From assembly GCA_041300865.1 (NCBI GenBank), contig JBFYTF010000011.1, forward strand, positions 1-19,696: a DNA stretch of 19,696 nt, in the 5' to 3' direction. Position numbers and translations under genes: made by a program. Shown in pieces: positions 7,422-14,809 of the stretch. Position 1 is the first letter of the stretch; each line of letters opens with the position of its first letter. Source of the stretch: JAAYZQ01 sp041300865. Lineage in GTDB: Bacteria; Chloroflexota; Anaerolineae; JAAYZQ01. The notes under the pieces were generated by a model, which did not search any database, was not told where the DNA came from, and saw only the letters and a program-made list of their open reading frames with translations.

Positions 7422-8759
7422 CTACCCCGGCTTGCCCACTCGCTCGCCGAGTAGATCGTACTCCATGGCGCCGGTGATCGTGACCGGCAGCATGCTCCCC
7501 ACGGGCATCTCGCCGGGGAGGATCACCATGCCGTCGATTTCGGGCGCGTCACGGTACGACCGGCCCACGCTCAGGCCGTCGCCCTGGCCCTCGACGAGCA
7601 CGTCGAGGGTGCGGCCCACCTGGGCCTCGTTGAGGTCGATCGATATCTCCTGCTGGCGGGCCATGAGACGCTCGTAGCGCTCGGCCTTGATTTCATCCGG
7701 CAGCGCTCCGCTCAACTCTGCGGCCCGCGTACCCTCCTCCGGGGAATAGGTAAAGGCCCCCACGCGGTCAAAGCGCATCTCGCCGATCAAGTCGAGGAGG
7801 GCCTGGAACTCGGCCTCGGTCTCGCCCGGGTAGCCGACGATAAAGGTGGTGCGCAGCGCCAGGTCGGGCATGGCCACCCGCAGGTCCTCGACCAGGCGGC
7901 GCGTGCGTTCCACATCGGCGGGCCGCAGCATGCGCCGCAGAACATCCGGATGCGCGTGCTGCAGCGGCAGGTCCAGGTAGTTGCACACCCGCGCCTCACC
8001 GGCCATGACCTCGATCAGCCGCGGGCTAACTCGGCCGGGATAGGCGTACATCAGCCGCAGCCAGTCCAGGTCGGGCGCCGCTGCCAGGATGGACTCCACC
8101 AGGCCGGGCAGGGCGTCGGCCTCGCCCCGATCGCGGCCGTAGGCCGTCGTGTCCTGGGCGATGAGGACAATCTCGCGCACGCCTTCGCCGGCCAGCGCCG
8201 CCGCCTCGGCGACGACCTCTTCGGCCGGGCGGCTGGCGGCCGGCCCCTTGATGCGGGGGATGGTGCAAAAAGCGCAGGGCGCGCTGCAGCCCTCGGCGAT
8301 CTTCAGGTAGGCCGTCGCCCCCTGGCGTGCGGCCTGCCAGGCACCGGCTTTGCCTGCGGCGGGCAGGCCGTCGCCGAGCAGGGCCATCCGCTCCCGCCGG
8401 CGCCCGCCTTTCCCCTGGCGCACGTCCCGCACCAGGCTGCCGATCTCGCTCCAGCGCCGCGTGCCGAGGACGGCGTCGATGCCGGGCACCTCGGCCAGGA
8501 GACGGTCGCCCCACAGCTGCGACAGGCAGCCGGCGGCGATGAGCACCTGACCGGGCCGCTTCTTGCGCGTCAGCCGGCGCAGCTCCTCCAGCGACTCGGC
8601 GCGGGCGTCCTCGACAAAGCCGCAGGTGTTGACGATAAACACCTGGGCCTGGCGCAGGTCCTCCACCGGCCGGTGGCCCAGGTGCTCCAGCAGCCGGGTC
8701 ATGCCGTGGGAGTCGACCAGGTTCTTGGGACAGCCCAGCGACTCCAGGTAAAACTTCAT
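7422..8759 (-). CDS. rimO: ribosomal protein S12 methylthiotransferase RimO
   Basis: The product is 445 residues, the usual RimO length. It is a radical SAM enzyme that adds a methylthio group to the conserved aspartate of ribosomal protein S12 in the cytosol. The start 'MKFYLESLGCPKNLVDS' is diagnostic of RimO rather than MiaB. The UPF0004 cluster cysteines are C10, C46 and C78. The radical SAM CxxxCxxC is C158, C162 and C165 (CSAPCAFC). A TRAM-like domain closes the protein ('GRTLDVLVEGQGDGLSVGRSY'). The frame stays open for 51 codons upstream to 8912. That extension is rejected because the promoter lies at 8837-8809 and AGAGGG precedes the ATG at 8759. It converges with the MerR-like gene, with 11 bases between stops. 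Confidence 0.95.
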   Translation of the reverse strand: MKFYLESLGCPKNLVDSHGMTRLLEHLGHRPVEDLRQAQVFIVNTCGFVEDARAESLEELRRLTRKKRPGQVLIAAGCLSQLWGDRLLAEVPGIDAVLGTRRWSEIGSLVRDVRQGKGGRRRERMALLGDGLPAAGKAGAWQAARQGATAYLKIAEGCSAPCAFCTIPRIKGPAASRPAEEVVAEAAALAGEGVREIVLIAQDTTAYGRDRGEADALPGLVESILAAAPDLDWLRLMYAYPGRVSPRLIEVMAGEARVCNYLDLPLQHAHPDVLRRMLRPADVERTRRLVEDLRVAMPDLALRTTFIVGYPGETEAEFQALLDLIGEMRFDRVGAFTYSPEEGTRAAELSGALPDEIKAERYERLMARQQEISIDLNEAQVGRTLDVLVEGQGDGLSVGRSYRDAPEIDGMVILPGEMPVGSMLPVTITGAMEYDLLGERVGKPG

Positions 8760-8775
8760 GCTTTCCCTCTGCTCC

Positions 8776-8806
8776 AGCCCGGCGCCCCTTGGGGCGTCCC
8801 GGGGCT
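8776..8806 (-). promoter_or_regulatory. hairpin at the 5' end of the rimO leader
   Basis: On the minus strand AGCCC (8806-8802) pairs with GGGCT (8780-8776), and the inner CGCCCC (8796-8791) pairs with GGGGCG (8788-8783) around an AA loop. The structure lies just after the predicted start of transcription and ends about six bases before the ribosome site (8769-8765). It could stabilise the message or tune translation; there is no T-run, so it is not a terminator. Confidence 0.45.
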
Positions 8807-8808
8807 CC

Positions 8809-8837
8809 AGTGTACCACCGAGTGGGGGAGTTGTCAA
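8809..8837 (-). promoter_or_regulatory. rimO: promoter of rimO
   Basis: On the minus strand a perfect TTGACA (8837-8832) is followed after 17 bases by TACACT (8814-8809). The latter carries an extended -10 TG one base upstream (8817-8816). Transcription should start near 8802, about 43 bases before the ATG. Confidence 0.7.
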
Positions 8838-8941
8838 AGGGCGTGCCTGCGCCACCCCGAGGGAGACCCAGCAGAGCATGGACCCACCACTGGGGGTCGC
8901 CGGTGCTGGCACGCGCGTAGCCAGGACATGAAGTCGGCTGC

Positions 8942-8970
8942 TTGACGCCGGGCAAGTTTCCGAGTATACT
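8942..8970 (+). promoter_or_regulatory. promoter of the AbrB-like small gene
   Basis: TTGACG (8942-8947) and TATACT (8965-8970) are each 5 of 6 to consensus and separated by exactly 17 bases. The predicted start of transcription is near 8977, about 43 bases before the ATG at 9020. Confidence 0.7.
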
Positions 8971-9019
8971 TCTCTAAGTGTGGATCGTTTGGTCGGCTCA
9001 AGAATGAAAGGTCAGGGCA

Positions 9020-9244
9020 ATGACAGAAGTTCGAGTGACAGTCCAGGAAGGAGTCTGGATCGACGAGGAATGGCTCCGCACCGCTGGATTGGGCCGCGAT
9101 CTTCAGATCGAGGTTCAGCCAGGCGAGATCCGCATCTCGGACCTGCCCGCGGAACGGGGGTCGGAAGAGCCTTCTTCACGGGGGTGGGAAATCTTCCGGG
9201 ATATGGGACGCAAAGCGCAGCCAGGCAAGCTACGAAAGGCTTGA
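9020..9244 (+). CDS. small AbrB/MazE-like protein
   Basis: The product is 74 residues. The first 45 resemble the swapped-hairpin AbrB/MazE/SpoVT fold of antitoxins and transition regulators: 'VRVTVQEGVWIDEEWLRTAGLGRDLQIEVQPGEIRISDL' has the strand, 'W/L..GL' turn, strand and 'EIRI' strand order. The tail 'GWEIFRDMGRKAQPGKLRKA' is basic and resembles the toxin-binding tails of VapB-type proteins. No PIN, RelE or MazF gene follows; the next gene is convergent. It is monocistronic with its own promoter and has AAAGG ahead of the ATG. Family call is by pattern only and moderate. Confidence 0.65.
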   Translation: MTEVRVTVQEGVWIDEEWLRTAGLGRDLQIEVQPGEIRISDLPAERGSEEPSSRGWEIFRDMGRKAQPGKLRKA

Positions 9245-9379
9245 CCACGGTGCTGGGTTGCGACCCGCTGCGACGGGGCGTCCGGCGCGAGCAACCGAAC
9301 GGAAGTCGGCACCGCAGCCAATGAACCAACAGCATCACAAGTCGGTAAGTCGGGAGTACGCGCAGTATCTGGTCAGAGA

Positions 9380-10351
9380 TCAGGCGCTGCCCCCCAGCGC
9401 CTGCAACAGCGGCCCCGCCAGCGACATGGCCTGCGCCTTGTACTGCTCCGCCTGGGCCGGGTCGTTCCGCCGCCAGATCCGGATGGGGATGTATTTCTGC
9501 AGCTCGTACAACAGGTAGAAGCGGGCCCGGATCTGCGCGGAGAAGGAGGTGTCTCGCTCCTGGCCGTAGCCGTCCCAGAAGGCCGGCTCGGAGATGCCGC
9601 AGTAGTCCAGGACCGCAAACTCGATCTCTGGGTCGCCCCACAGGGCGCGGTCCAGGTCGACAAGGCCGGTCAGCACGCCCTCGTCATCCACCAGGATGTT
9701 CTGGCTCCAGACGTCCATGTGGAGCAGGGAAGCAGGCACCGGCCGCTCAAAGTGCGGCCGGTAGACGGTCAGCAGCCGGCGGTAGACGTCCGCCTCCTCG
9801 GGTGCGTAGCCCCCACAGGCCACCACATCGTCCAGGAGCCGGTTCCACATCTCGTGGAAAGCCTGCACCCAGGTGGGTTCGGGCGCCATGGGCCGGTGGG
9901 CGCCCAGGTAGCCGTAGCGGTCCGACACGAGGGCGTGCATCTGCGCCAGGCAAGCGCCCACTTGCTCCAACACGGCGTCCAACTGGCGCTCGCTCAGCCG
10001 GCTCTCGGCCAGGGCTCGGCCCGGCAGCCGCTCCATGATCAGGTAGTCCCGGTCCAGCAGGGAGCGGCTGTCGTCGTAGGCCAGGATCTCGGCCACGGGC
10101 ACGGTCGTTTCCGAGCGCAGCAGGGCGTGGATCTGGGGCTCCTGAGCCATCATGCGCCGCTCGTAAAAGAGGAACCCCGCGTCGTCGGGCGGACTGATCC
10201 GCAGCACCAGCTCCCGGCCCGCGCCACGCACATAGTACGAGGTGTTGTGCTTGCCCGTGCGGATGCGGTCAAAGGCCAGGCGGTCAGGGTCCAGCGCCAG
10301 GTGTGCCGCCACCAGGCGGGCGAGCAGCTCCCCAGAAAACGTCTCGGCCAT
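9380..10351 (-). CDS. aminoglycoside phosphotransferase (APH)-fold kinase
   Basis: The product is 323 residues. The catalytic loop is 'LLHMDVWSQNILVD' with H211, D213 and N218, and the metal-binding segment is 'LVDLDRALWGDPEIEFA' with D232. The N-lobe has 'RTGKHNTSYYV' (31-41), then a strand with 'RELVLRISP' and the hinge 'DYLIMERLPGRAL' (102-114). The family phosphorylates small hydroxyl compounds, including aminoglycosides, choline, homoserine and sugars. The residues seen do not identify the substrate, and there is no resistance context. The ATG at 10351 has GGAGGAAGG upstream. The frame continues upstream into the DUF2071 gene region, but an extended -10 promoter at 10373 and the ribosome site fix the start here. 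It follows the DUF2071 gene by 34 bases but has its own promoter. Confidence 0.85.
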   Translation of the reverse strand: MAETFSGELLARLVAAHLALDPDRLAFDRIRTGKHNTSYYVRGAGRELVLRISPPDDAGFLFYERRMMAQEPQIHALLRSETTVPVAEILAYDDSRSLLDRDYLIMERLPGRALAESRLSERQLDAVLEQVGACLAQMHALVSDRYGYLGAHRPMAPEPTWVQAFHEMWNRLLDDVVACGGYAPEEADVYRRLLTVYRPHFERPVPASLLHMDVWSQNILVDDEGVLTGLVDLDRALWGDPEIEFAVLDYCGISEPAFWDGYGQERDTSFSAQIRARFYLLYELQKYIPIRIWRRNDPAQAEQYKAQAMSLAGPLLQALGGSA

Positions 10352-10372
10352 GACACCCTTCCTCCCCGCCCG

Positions 10373-10381
10373 ATTATAGCA
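10373..10381 (-). promoter_or_regulatory. extended -10 promoter of the APH-fold kinase gene
   Basis: On the minus strand TGCTATAAT (10381-10373) is a perfect extended -10 element. No good -35 box lies 16-18 bases upstream, as expected for this promoter type. The leader to the ATG at 10351 would be about 15 bases and contains the ribosome site. Confidence 0.6.
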
Positions 10382-10385
10382 CGGA

Positions 10386-11111
10386 TCAGGCGGGCTGCAC
10401 AGGCCAGATGAGCGCCTCTCTCCCCCGGGAGTAACAGACCACCGGCTCGCCCGCGGGCGACGGCAGGCCATGAGCCGCGGGTAGCGTGTTCTCGGCGATG
10501 GACAACTCCGCGCGCTGCAGCGACCAGGGCTCGTGGGCAATGTCGCCGTAGTACAGGCGGCCACCGGGACGGGCGGTGTACAGCCGGTAGCGCTCGGCAA
10601 ACCAGTACTCCAGCGTCCCCTGCGCCGGCCAAAAGGCATCCGAGACCGGGCGGTAAGTGCCGTGGAACTGGGCGCGGTTGGGGCCCGCCTCCCACGCCCG
10701 GCAGTCGAGGCGCAGGCCCTGCCCGCCGGCCCGGATCGAGACGTCGGCCCGGTAATAGGGCAGCGAGAAAAAGATCCGGGCGCCGACCGAGGCCAGGAGG
10801 CTGCTGGCATACAGCCCGAAAAAGAAAACGGCGGGCACGCCCCGGTAGACGACGTAGGTCCGCACGTTGACCTGGGCCAGGGACGACAGGATGGGCACAG
10901 GTGGCAGCCCCCGCGGCCGGATGCCCTTCATGCGCATCGCCAGGACGCCGAGCCAGGCCTGGTCGTCGTACGTATCCAGCTCCAGGCCGGCGGGCAGCCG
11001 CGGCCGCAGCGCTTCGGCCGGCAGCGGCCAGTGGGCGAACAGCACATCGTACCAGGGCTGGAACATGATCCAGCCCTTCTTCCGGCGGCCTCTCCGGTCT
11101 ATCGTGCTCAC
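10386..11111 (-). CDS. YqjF/DUF2071 family protein
   Basis: The product is 241 residues. The signature is 'WYDVLFAHWPLPAEALRPRLPAGLELDTYDDQAWLGVLAMRMKGIRPRGLPP', split here into short pieces: 'FAHWPLP' and 'LRPRLPAGLELD', then 'AWLGVLAMRM'. It is followed by 'VNVRTYVVYRGVPAVFFFGLYASSLLA' in the middle and a 'GTLEYWFAERYRLYT' segment. These fit the DUF2071 (YqjF) fold, related to acetoacetate decarboxylase-like beta barrels. No activity is established for the family. The start is GTG at 11111 because AGGAG lies seven bases upstream; an internal ATG at residue 16 lacks such a site. The gene is divergent from the DUF1786 gene, whose promoter lies about 40 bases upstream. Confidence 0.82.
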   Translation of the reverse strand: MSTIDRRGRRKKGWIMFQPWYDVLFAHWPLPAEALRPRLPAGLELDTYDDQAWLGVLAMRMKGIRPRGLPPVPILSSLAQVNVRTYVVYRGVPAVFFFGLYASSLLASVGARIFFSLPYYRADVSIRAGGQGLRLDCRAWEAGPNRAQFHGTYRPVSDAFWPAQGTLEYWFAERYRLYTARPGGRLYYGDIAHEPWSLQRAELSIAENTLPAAHGLPSPAGEPVVCYSRGREALIWPVQPA

Positions 11112-11150
11112 TGTCGCTCTCCTATCGCCCTGTTCAAAACACGCACTCTG

Positions 11151-11159
11151 TGATATACT
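11151..11159 (+). promoter_or_regulatory. extended -10 promoter of the DUF1786 gene
   Basis: TGATATACT (11151-11159) is an extended -10 element (TGnTATACT). The -35 region is poor. Transcription should start near 11166, about 50 bases before the ATG at 11216. The same AT-rich patch may also serve the divergent DUF2071 gene, but I cannot define boxes for it. Confidence 0.5.
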
Positions 11160-11215
11160 CCCCCAAAACCCACGGCTGGCCCCGGCAACCGGGACGGCCG
11201 CTCGAGAGGAGCCCC

Positions 11216-12319
11216 ATGAGAATACTGGCCGTTGATGTCGGCACCGGCACCCAGGACGTCCTGCTCTTTGACACGAGCCAGGAGCCGGAGAACGCCCTGA
11301 AGATGGTCATGCCCTCGCCAACCACCCTCCTCGCCGGCCGCATCCGCGCGGCGACCAGTGCTGGCGAGGACCTGCTCCTTACCGGGGTGACCATGGGCGG
11401 CGGGCCGTGTGCCTGGGCGACGGAGGAGCACCTCAAAGCCGGCCGCCGCGTCTTTGCCACGCCCGATGCCGCCCGGACCTTTAACGACGATCTGGACGAG
11501 GTGGTGGCCATGGGCGTCGAGGTCGTGGGCGAGGAGCAGGCCGCTCGTCTCGGCGGCGTGAGCCGCCTGGAGATGCGAGACCTGGACTACGAGGCCTTGG
11601 CCGCCGCCTTCCGTGCATTTGACGTCGACCTCGACACAGTGGACGTCCTCGCCCTGGCCGTCTTTGACCACGGCGCCGCCCCGCCGGGCGTTAGCGACCG
11701 CCTCTTTCGTTTCGGCTATCTGGCCGAGCGCATCGGCGAGGGCCGGGGTCTGGCCGGCTTTGCCTTTCCCGCCGGCGACATCCCGCCCAGCATGACCCGG
11801 CTGCAAGCGCTGGCCTCCAGCGCACCTCCCGGCCGACCGGTGGTGGTCATGGACACCGCCCCGGCCGCGGTCCTCGGCGCACTGGAGGACCATGTTGTCC
11901 GTTCCCGCCCCGAGGCAGTCGTGGTCAACGTGGGCAACATGCATACCCTGGCCTTCCACCTGCGCGGCGGCGAGATTGCCGGGCTGCTGGAGCACCACAC
12001 CGGCCTGTTGGACCGGGAAAAGATCGAGAGCCTACTGGCCGAGCTAGCATGGGGCACCATCTCGCACGACAACGTCTTTGCCGGGCACGGACATGGCGCG
12101 CTGGTCCTCGACTCCTCGCCAGCTGCCCTCGACTTTGTGGCCGTCACCGGGCCCCGCCGCAGCCTGCTGGCCGGCTCGCCGCGGCTGATACCCTACCTGG
12201 CCGTGCCCCACGGCGACATGATGATGGCCGGCTGCTGGGGCCTGGTGCGCGCCTGCGCCCGCGTTCTGCCCTGGACCGGCGACGCCATCCAGGAAGCGCT
12301 GGACCGCGGCTGGGGCTGA
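11216..12319 (+). CDS. DUF1786 family protein, actin/hexokinase-like ATPase fold
   Basis: The product is 367 residues. The N-terminal 'MRILAVDVGTGTQDVLLFD' (phosphate-1-like DVGTGTQD, 7-14) and the later 'VVVNVGNMHTLAFHL' (235-249, phosphate-2-like) are the signature of DUF1786. This family is annotated in places as putative pyruvate formate-lyase activating enzyme, but it has no radical SAM CxxxCxxC motif, so that name is doubtful here. A conserved 'LEHHTG' lies at 258-263 and 'HGDMMMAGCWGL' near the C-terminus. The fold suggests nucleotide binding or a kinase-like reaction; the substrate is unknown. The ATG at 11216 is preceded by AGAGGAG. A longer frame from 11150 would overlap the -10 box and is rejected. 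It converges on pgl with a 10-base gap. Confidence 0.85.
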   Translation: MRILAVDVGTGTQDVLLFDTSQEPENALKMVMPSPTTLLAGRIRAATSAGEDLLLTGVTMGGGPCAWATEEHLKAGRRVFATPDAARTFNDDLDEVVAMGVEVVGEEQAARLGGVSRLEMRDLDYEALAAAFRAFDVDLDTVDVLALAVFDHGAAPPGVSDRLFRFGYLAERIGEGRGLAGFAFPAGDIPPSMTRLQALASSAPPGRPVVVMDTAPAAVLGALEDHVVRSRPEAVVVNVGNMHTLAFHLRGGEIAGLLEHHTGLLDREKIESLLAELAWGTISHDNVFAGHGHGALVLDSSPAALDFVAVTGPRRSLLAGSPRLIPYLAVPHGDMMMAGCWGLVRACARVLPWTGDAIQEALDRGWG

Positions 12320-12329
12320 AGGCGGCGCA

Positions 12330-13109
12330 TCACGGGGCGCCCTGGGAGTCGCCGGCGAGCTCGGCGGCCGCCGCCCGGTCGATGAGCCACACCACGCGGC
12401 CGGCCACGGGGCACACCCTCTGCGCCGGCAGGCTGCCCCCGGCACTGCCCAGCACCGAGGCCACGATGGCTGCCTTGTCGGCTCCACTGGCCAGGAACAG
12501 CACCTGTCGCGCGGCGTTGATGGCTGCCAGCGTCAGGGTCACCCTCCACGCGGGCCGTCCCTCGTATTGAGCCTGGACGGCAGCCACCACCTCGTTCGTC
12601 TCTTCCAGGAGGGGCGAACCGGGAAACAGGGACGCCGTGTGGCCGTCGCTGCCGAGGCCCAGGACCACCAAGTCCAGGCGCGGCCGTGGCCCACAAAAGT
12701 AACGCTGCAGCTCCACGTCGTAGGCCCTCGCCGCAGCCTCCGGCTTGAGCTCGCCCCGCACGCGGTGGACGTTTTCCGCGGGAATCGGCACCATCTCGAT
12801 CAAGCTCTCACGCGCCAGTCGATAATTGCTCTCCGGATCGTCGGGCGGGACGCACCGCTCGTCGCCCCAGAAGAGGTGCACGTCCTGCCAGGATACCTGG
12901 TCGCGATAGGGCGGCTGAGCCAGGAGCCTGTAGGTGCTGCCCGGCGTCGAGCCGCCCGCCAGGGCCACGCTGAACCGCCCCCTGGCGCTCACCGCCTCGC
13001 GTCCTAGCGCCACAAAGCGCCCCGCTGCCTCCCGGGCGAGCTCCTCCGCCCCCGGCACGACCACCACCTCTGTCCCGCCCTCTCGGCGCCGCGCCATGAC
13101 CTGCGTCAT
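12330..13109 (-). CDS. pgl: 6-phosphogluconolactonase
   Basis: The product is 259 residues, the normal length of the DevB/Pgl family. It hydrolyses 6-phosphogluconolactone to 6-phosphogluconate, the second step of the oxidative pentose phosphate pathway. Motifs are 'LAGGSTPGSTYRLL' (50-63), 'FWGDERCVPPDDPESNY' (80-96) and 'LGLGSDGHTASLFPG' (150-164), with H157 the expected catalytic base. The ATG at 13109 has AGGAGGAG upstream; an in-frame extension to 13268 runs through the structured gap and lacks such a site. It lies downstream of zwf, which makes its substrate, but is separated by 189 bases containing a large hairpin. Confidence 0.95.
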   Translation of the reverse strand: MTQVMARRREGGTEVVVVPGAEELAREAAGRFVALGREAVSARGRFSVALAGGSTPGSTYRLLAQPPYRDQVSWQDVHLFWGDERCVPPDDPESNYRLARESLIEMVPIPAENVHRVRGELKPEAAARAYDVELQRYFCGPRPRLDLVVLGLGSDGHTASLFPGSPLLEETNEVVAAVQAQYEGRPAWRVTLTLAAINAARQVLFLASGADKAAIVASVLGSAGGSLPAQRVCPVAGRVVWLIDRAAAAELAGDSQGAP

Positions 13110-13140
13110 AGCCCTCTCCTCCTCTTGCCCCTTCTCCTTC

Positions 13141-13239
13141 AAAAACAGTCCGTGCACCTGGGAGCGCCGGCACACTGGCCCAGGCACTGCCCGCCACCCT
13201 GGCACCGCCCGCCTGGGCTGGTGGGGCAAGTGTGCCGGC
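13141..13239 (-). promoter_or_regulatory. structured intergenic element between zwf and pgl, attenuator-like
   Basis: On the minus strand an 11-base arm (13239-13229) pairs perfectly with 13176-13166. Inside it an 8-base arm GCCCAGGC (13218-13211) pairs with GCCTGGGC (13185-13178), forming one long imperfect hairpin. The downstream arm also contains CAGTGTGC (13177-13170). That segment can instead pair with GCAC-gg-ACTG (13155-13146), followed directly by TTTTT (13145-13141). The two structures share bases and exclude each other. This is the layout of an antiterminator and terminator, although the long hairpin looks much more stable. The shapes are seen; regulation is inferred. Confidence 0.5.
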
Positions 13240-13298
13240 CCTTCGTGGCGCCCGGCCGGGCATGACAACTCCCTGGAAACTCATCCCCGCCCTGGCGC

Positions 13299-14780
13299 CT
13301 ACTCATCCAGGTGCCCACACCGCATCGTCCAGCCGCCCGGCCCATTCTCCAGCAGGGAGTCGGCTTCGGCCGGGCCCCAGGAACCCTCGTCGTAAAAGGC
13401 CAGGGGTGGTGCTCCCGGCTCCTGCCACATGGCCAGCACGGAATCGATCAGCCCCCACGCCAGCTCGATCTCGTCTGCCCGGGCAAAGAGCGAGGCGTCG
13501 CCCTGGAGGGCATCCAGGAGCAGGCGCTCGTAAGCCTCCGGCACCTTGCCCTCGAACCCCTCGGCATAGTGAAACTCCATGTCCACGCTGCGCGTCCGCA
13601 TGCGCGTGCCCGGGTGCTTGGCCTCAAAACGCAGGTGGATGCCCTCGTCGGGCTGCAGGCACAGCGACAAGGCATTGGGCACGAGCTTGCCGTCCGCCGC
13701 ACGCGGAAAGAGCAGCGGGGGCACCTTCTTAAAGACCACCGAGATCTCGGTCAGCTTCCTGGCCAGGTGTTTGCCCGACCGCAGGTAAAACGGCACGCCC
13801 TGCCAGCGCCAGTTGTCCACGTAGACCTGCAGCGCCGCGTAGGTCGGCGTCTGCGAGCCGGCAGCTACTCCCTTTTCGGCGTGGTAGCCCCTGTATTGGC
13901 CCCTGACGCCGCGATTGCCGGGCCGCGCGGCGCGGATGACCTTCACCTTTTCGTCGCGCAGCGCGTCGGCGTCCCAGACCGCCGGCGGCTCCATGGCCAT
14001 CAGCGTCAGGAGCTGCATGAGGTGGTTCTGAAACATGTCGCGCAGCACCCCGGCCTGATCATAGTACTTGCCGCGCCGTCCCACCCCCTCGCGCTCTGCC
14101 ACCGTGATCTCGACGTGATCGACGTACTTCATGTTCCAGATAGGCTCAAAGATGGCGTTGGCGAAACGAAAGGTCTCGATGTTCTGCACCGTCTCTTTGC
14201 CCAGGTAATGGTCGATGCGATAGATCTGGTTCTCGCTCAAGACCCCGTGCACCTGGCGATTCAGACCGCGGGCACTCTCCTGGTCTTCGCCAAAGGGCTT
14301 TTCGAAAATGACGCGCGTCCAGCCCGGACTCGTGTTGAGGCCCGCCTCACCCAGCTTCTGCACAATGGTGGGTCCCACGGTCGGCGGTACGGCGAGGTAA
14401 AAGAGCCGGTTGCCCTCGGTCCCATCCGCGGCGGCGTCGAGCTCCGCCACGCGTTCGGCGACGCGGTGGTAGGTGTCGGCGTCGTCATAGTCACCTGACA
14501 GGTAGGAAAAGCGCTGGCCAAACTCCTGCCACTGGGAGCAGACCTCGTCGTCGTGCCGGGCATACTCCTCAATCCCGGCATACAGGTGCTCCCTGAACGC
14601 CTCGTCGCTGAACTCGGTGCGGGCCACGCCCAGCACGCGCGTATTGCACGACAGCAGGCCGTCGCAGCACAGGCTGTGCAGGGCGGGCACCAGCTTGCGC
14701 CGGGCCAGGTCGCCGGAGGCGCCCAGGATCACAATTGCTGCCGGCGGAACATTCCTCTCGTCCGATCTCGTAGCTCCCAT
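13299..14780 (-). CDS. zwf: glucose-6-phosphate 1-dehydrogenase
   Basis: The product is 493 residues, the usual bacterial length. It oxidises glucose-6-phosphate to 6-phosphogluconolactone and reduces NADP(+) in the cytosol. The dinucleotide motif is 'ILGASGDLARRKL' (18-30). 'VIFEKPFGED' (157-166) and the active-site signature 'RIDHYLGKE' (188-196) are intact. The C-terminal domain has 'GVPFYLRSGKHL' and 'GYHAEKGVA', both typical. The ATG at 14780 has GGAGGG five bases ahead. The frame stays open to 15209 inside the flavoprotein gene, which is an overlap in another frame and not coding here. It lies 29 bases after the flavoprotein gene and upstream of pgl. Confidence 0.97.
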   Translation of the reverse strand: MGATRSDERNVPPAAIVILGASGDLARRKLVPALHSLCCDGLLSCNTRVLGVARTEFSDEAFREHLYAGIEEYARHDDEVCSQWQEFGQRFSYLSGDYDDADTYHRVAERVAELDAAADGTEGNRLFYLAVPPTVGPTIVQKLGEAGLNTSPGWTRVIFEKPFGEDQESARGLNRQVHGVLSENQIYRIDHYLGKETVQNIETFRFANAIFEPIWNMKYVDHVEITVAEREGVGRRGKYYDQAGVLRDMFQNHLMQLLTLMAMEPPAVWDADALRDEKVKVIRAARPGNRGVRGQYRGYHAEKGVAAGSQTPTYAALQVYVDNWRWQGVPFYLRSGKHLARKLTEISVVFKKVPPLLFPRAADGKLVPNALSLCLQPDEGIHLRFEAKHPGTRMRTRSVDMEFHYAEGFEGKVPEAYERLLLDALQGDASLFARADEIELAWGLIDSVLAMWQEPGAPPLAFYDEGSWGPAEADSLLENGPGGWTMRCGHLDE

Positions 14781-14809
14781 CAACCCTCCGTGGTGATGCG
14801 CTGCCCGGC

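Noticed and set aside
8760..8912. A 51-codon N-terminal extension of rimO
   Set aside because: The rimO promoter lies within it, the family starts at 'MKFYLESLGC', and a ribosome site precedes the ATG at 8759.
9245..9379. A toxin gene or small RNA after the AbrB-like gene
   Set aside because: No open frame with a ribosome site or toxin motif is visible. A weak GGTTGC/GCAACC pairing with a 29-base loop is not convincing.
9380..10351. Antibiotic resistance gene
   Set aside because: The APH fold alone does not imply resistance. The context is chromosomal without mobile elements, and many such kinases act on metabolites.
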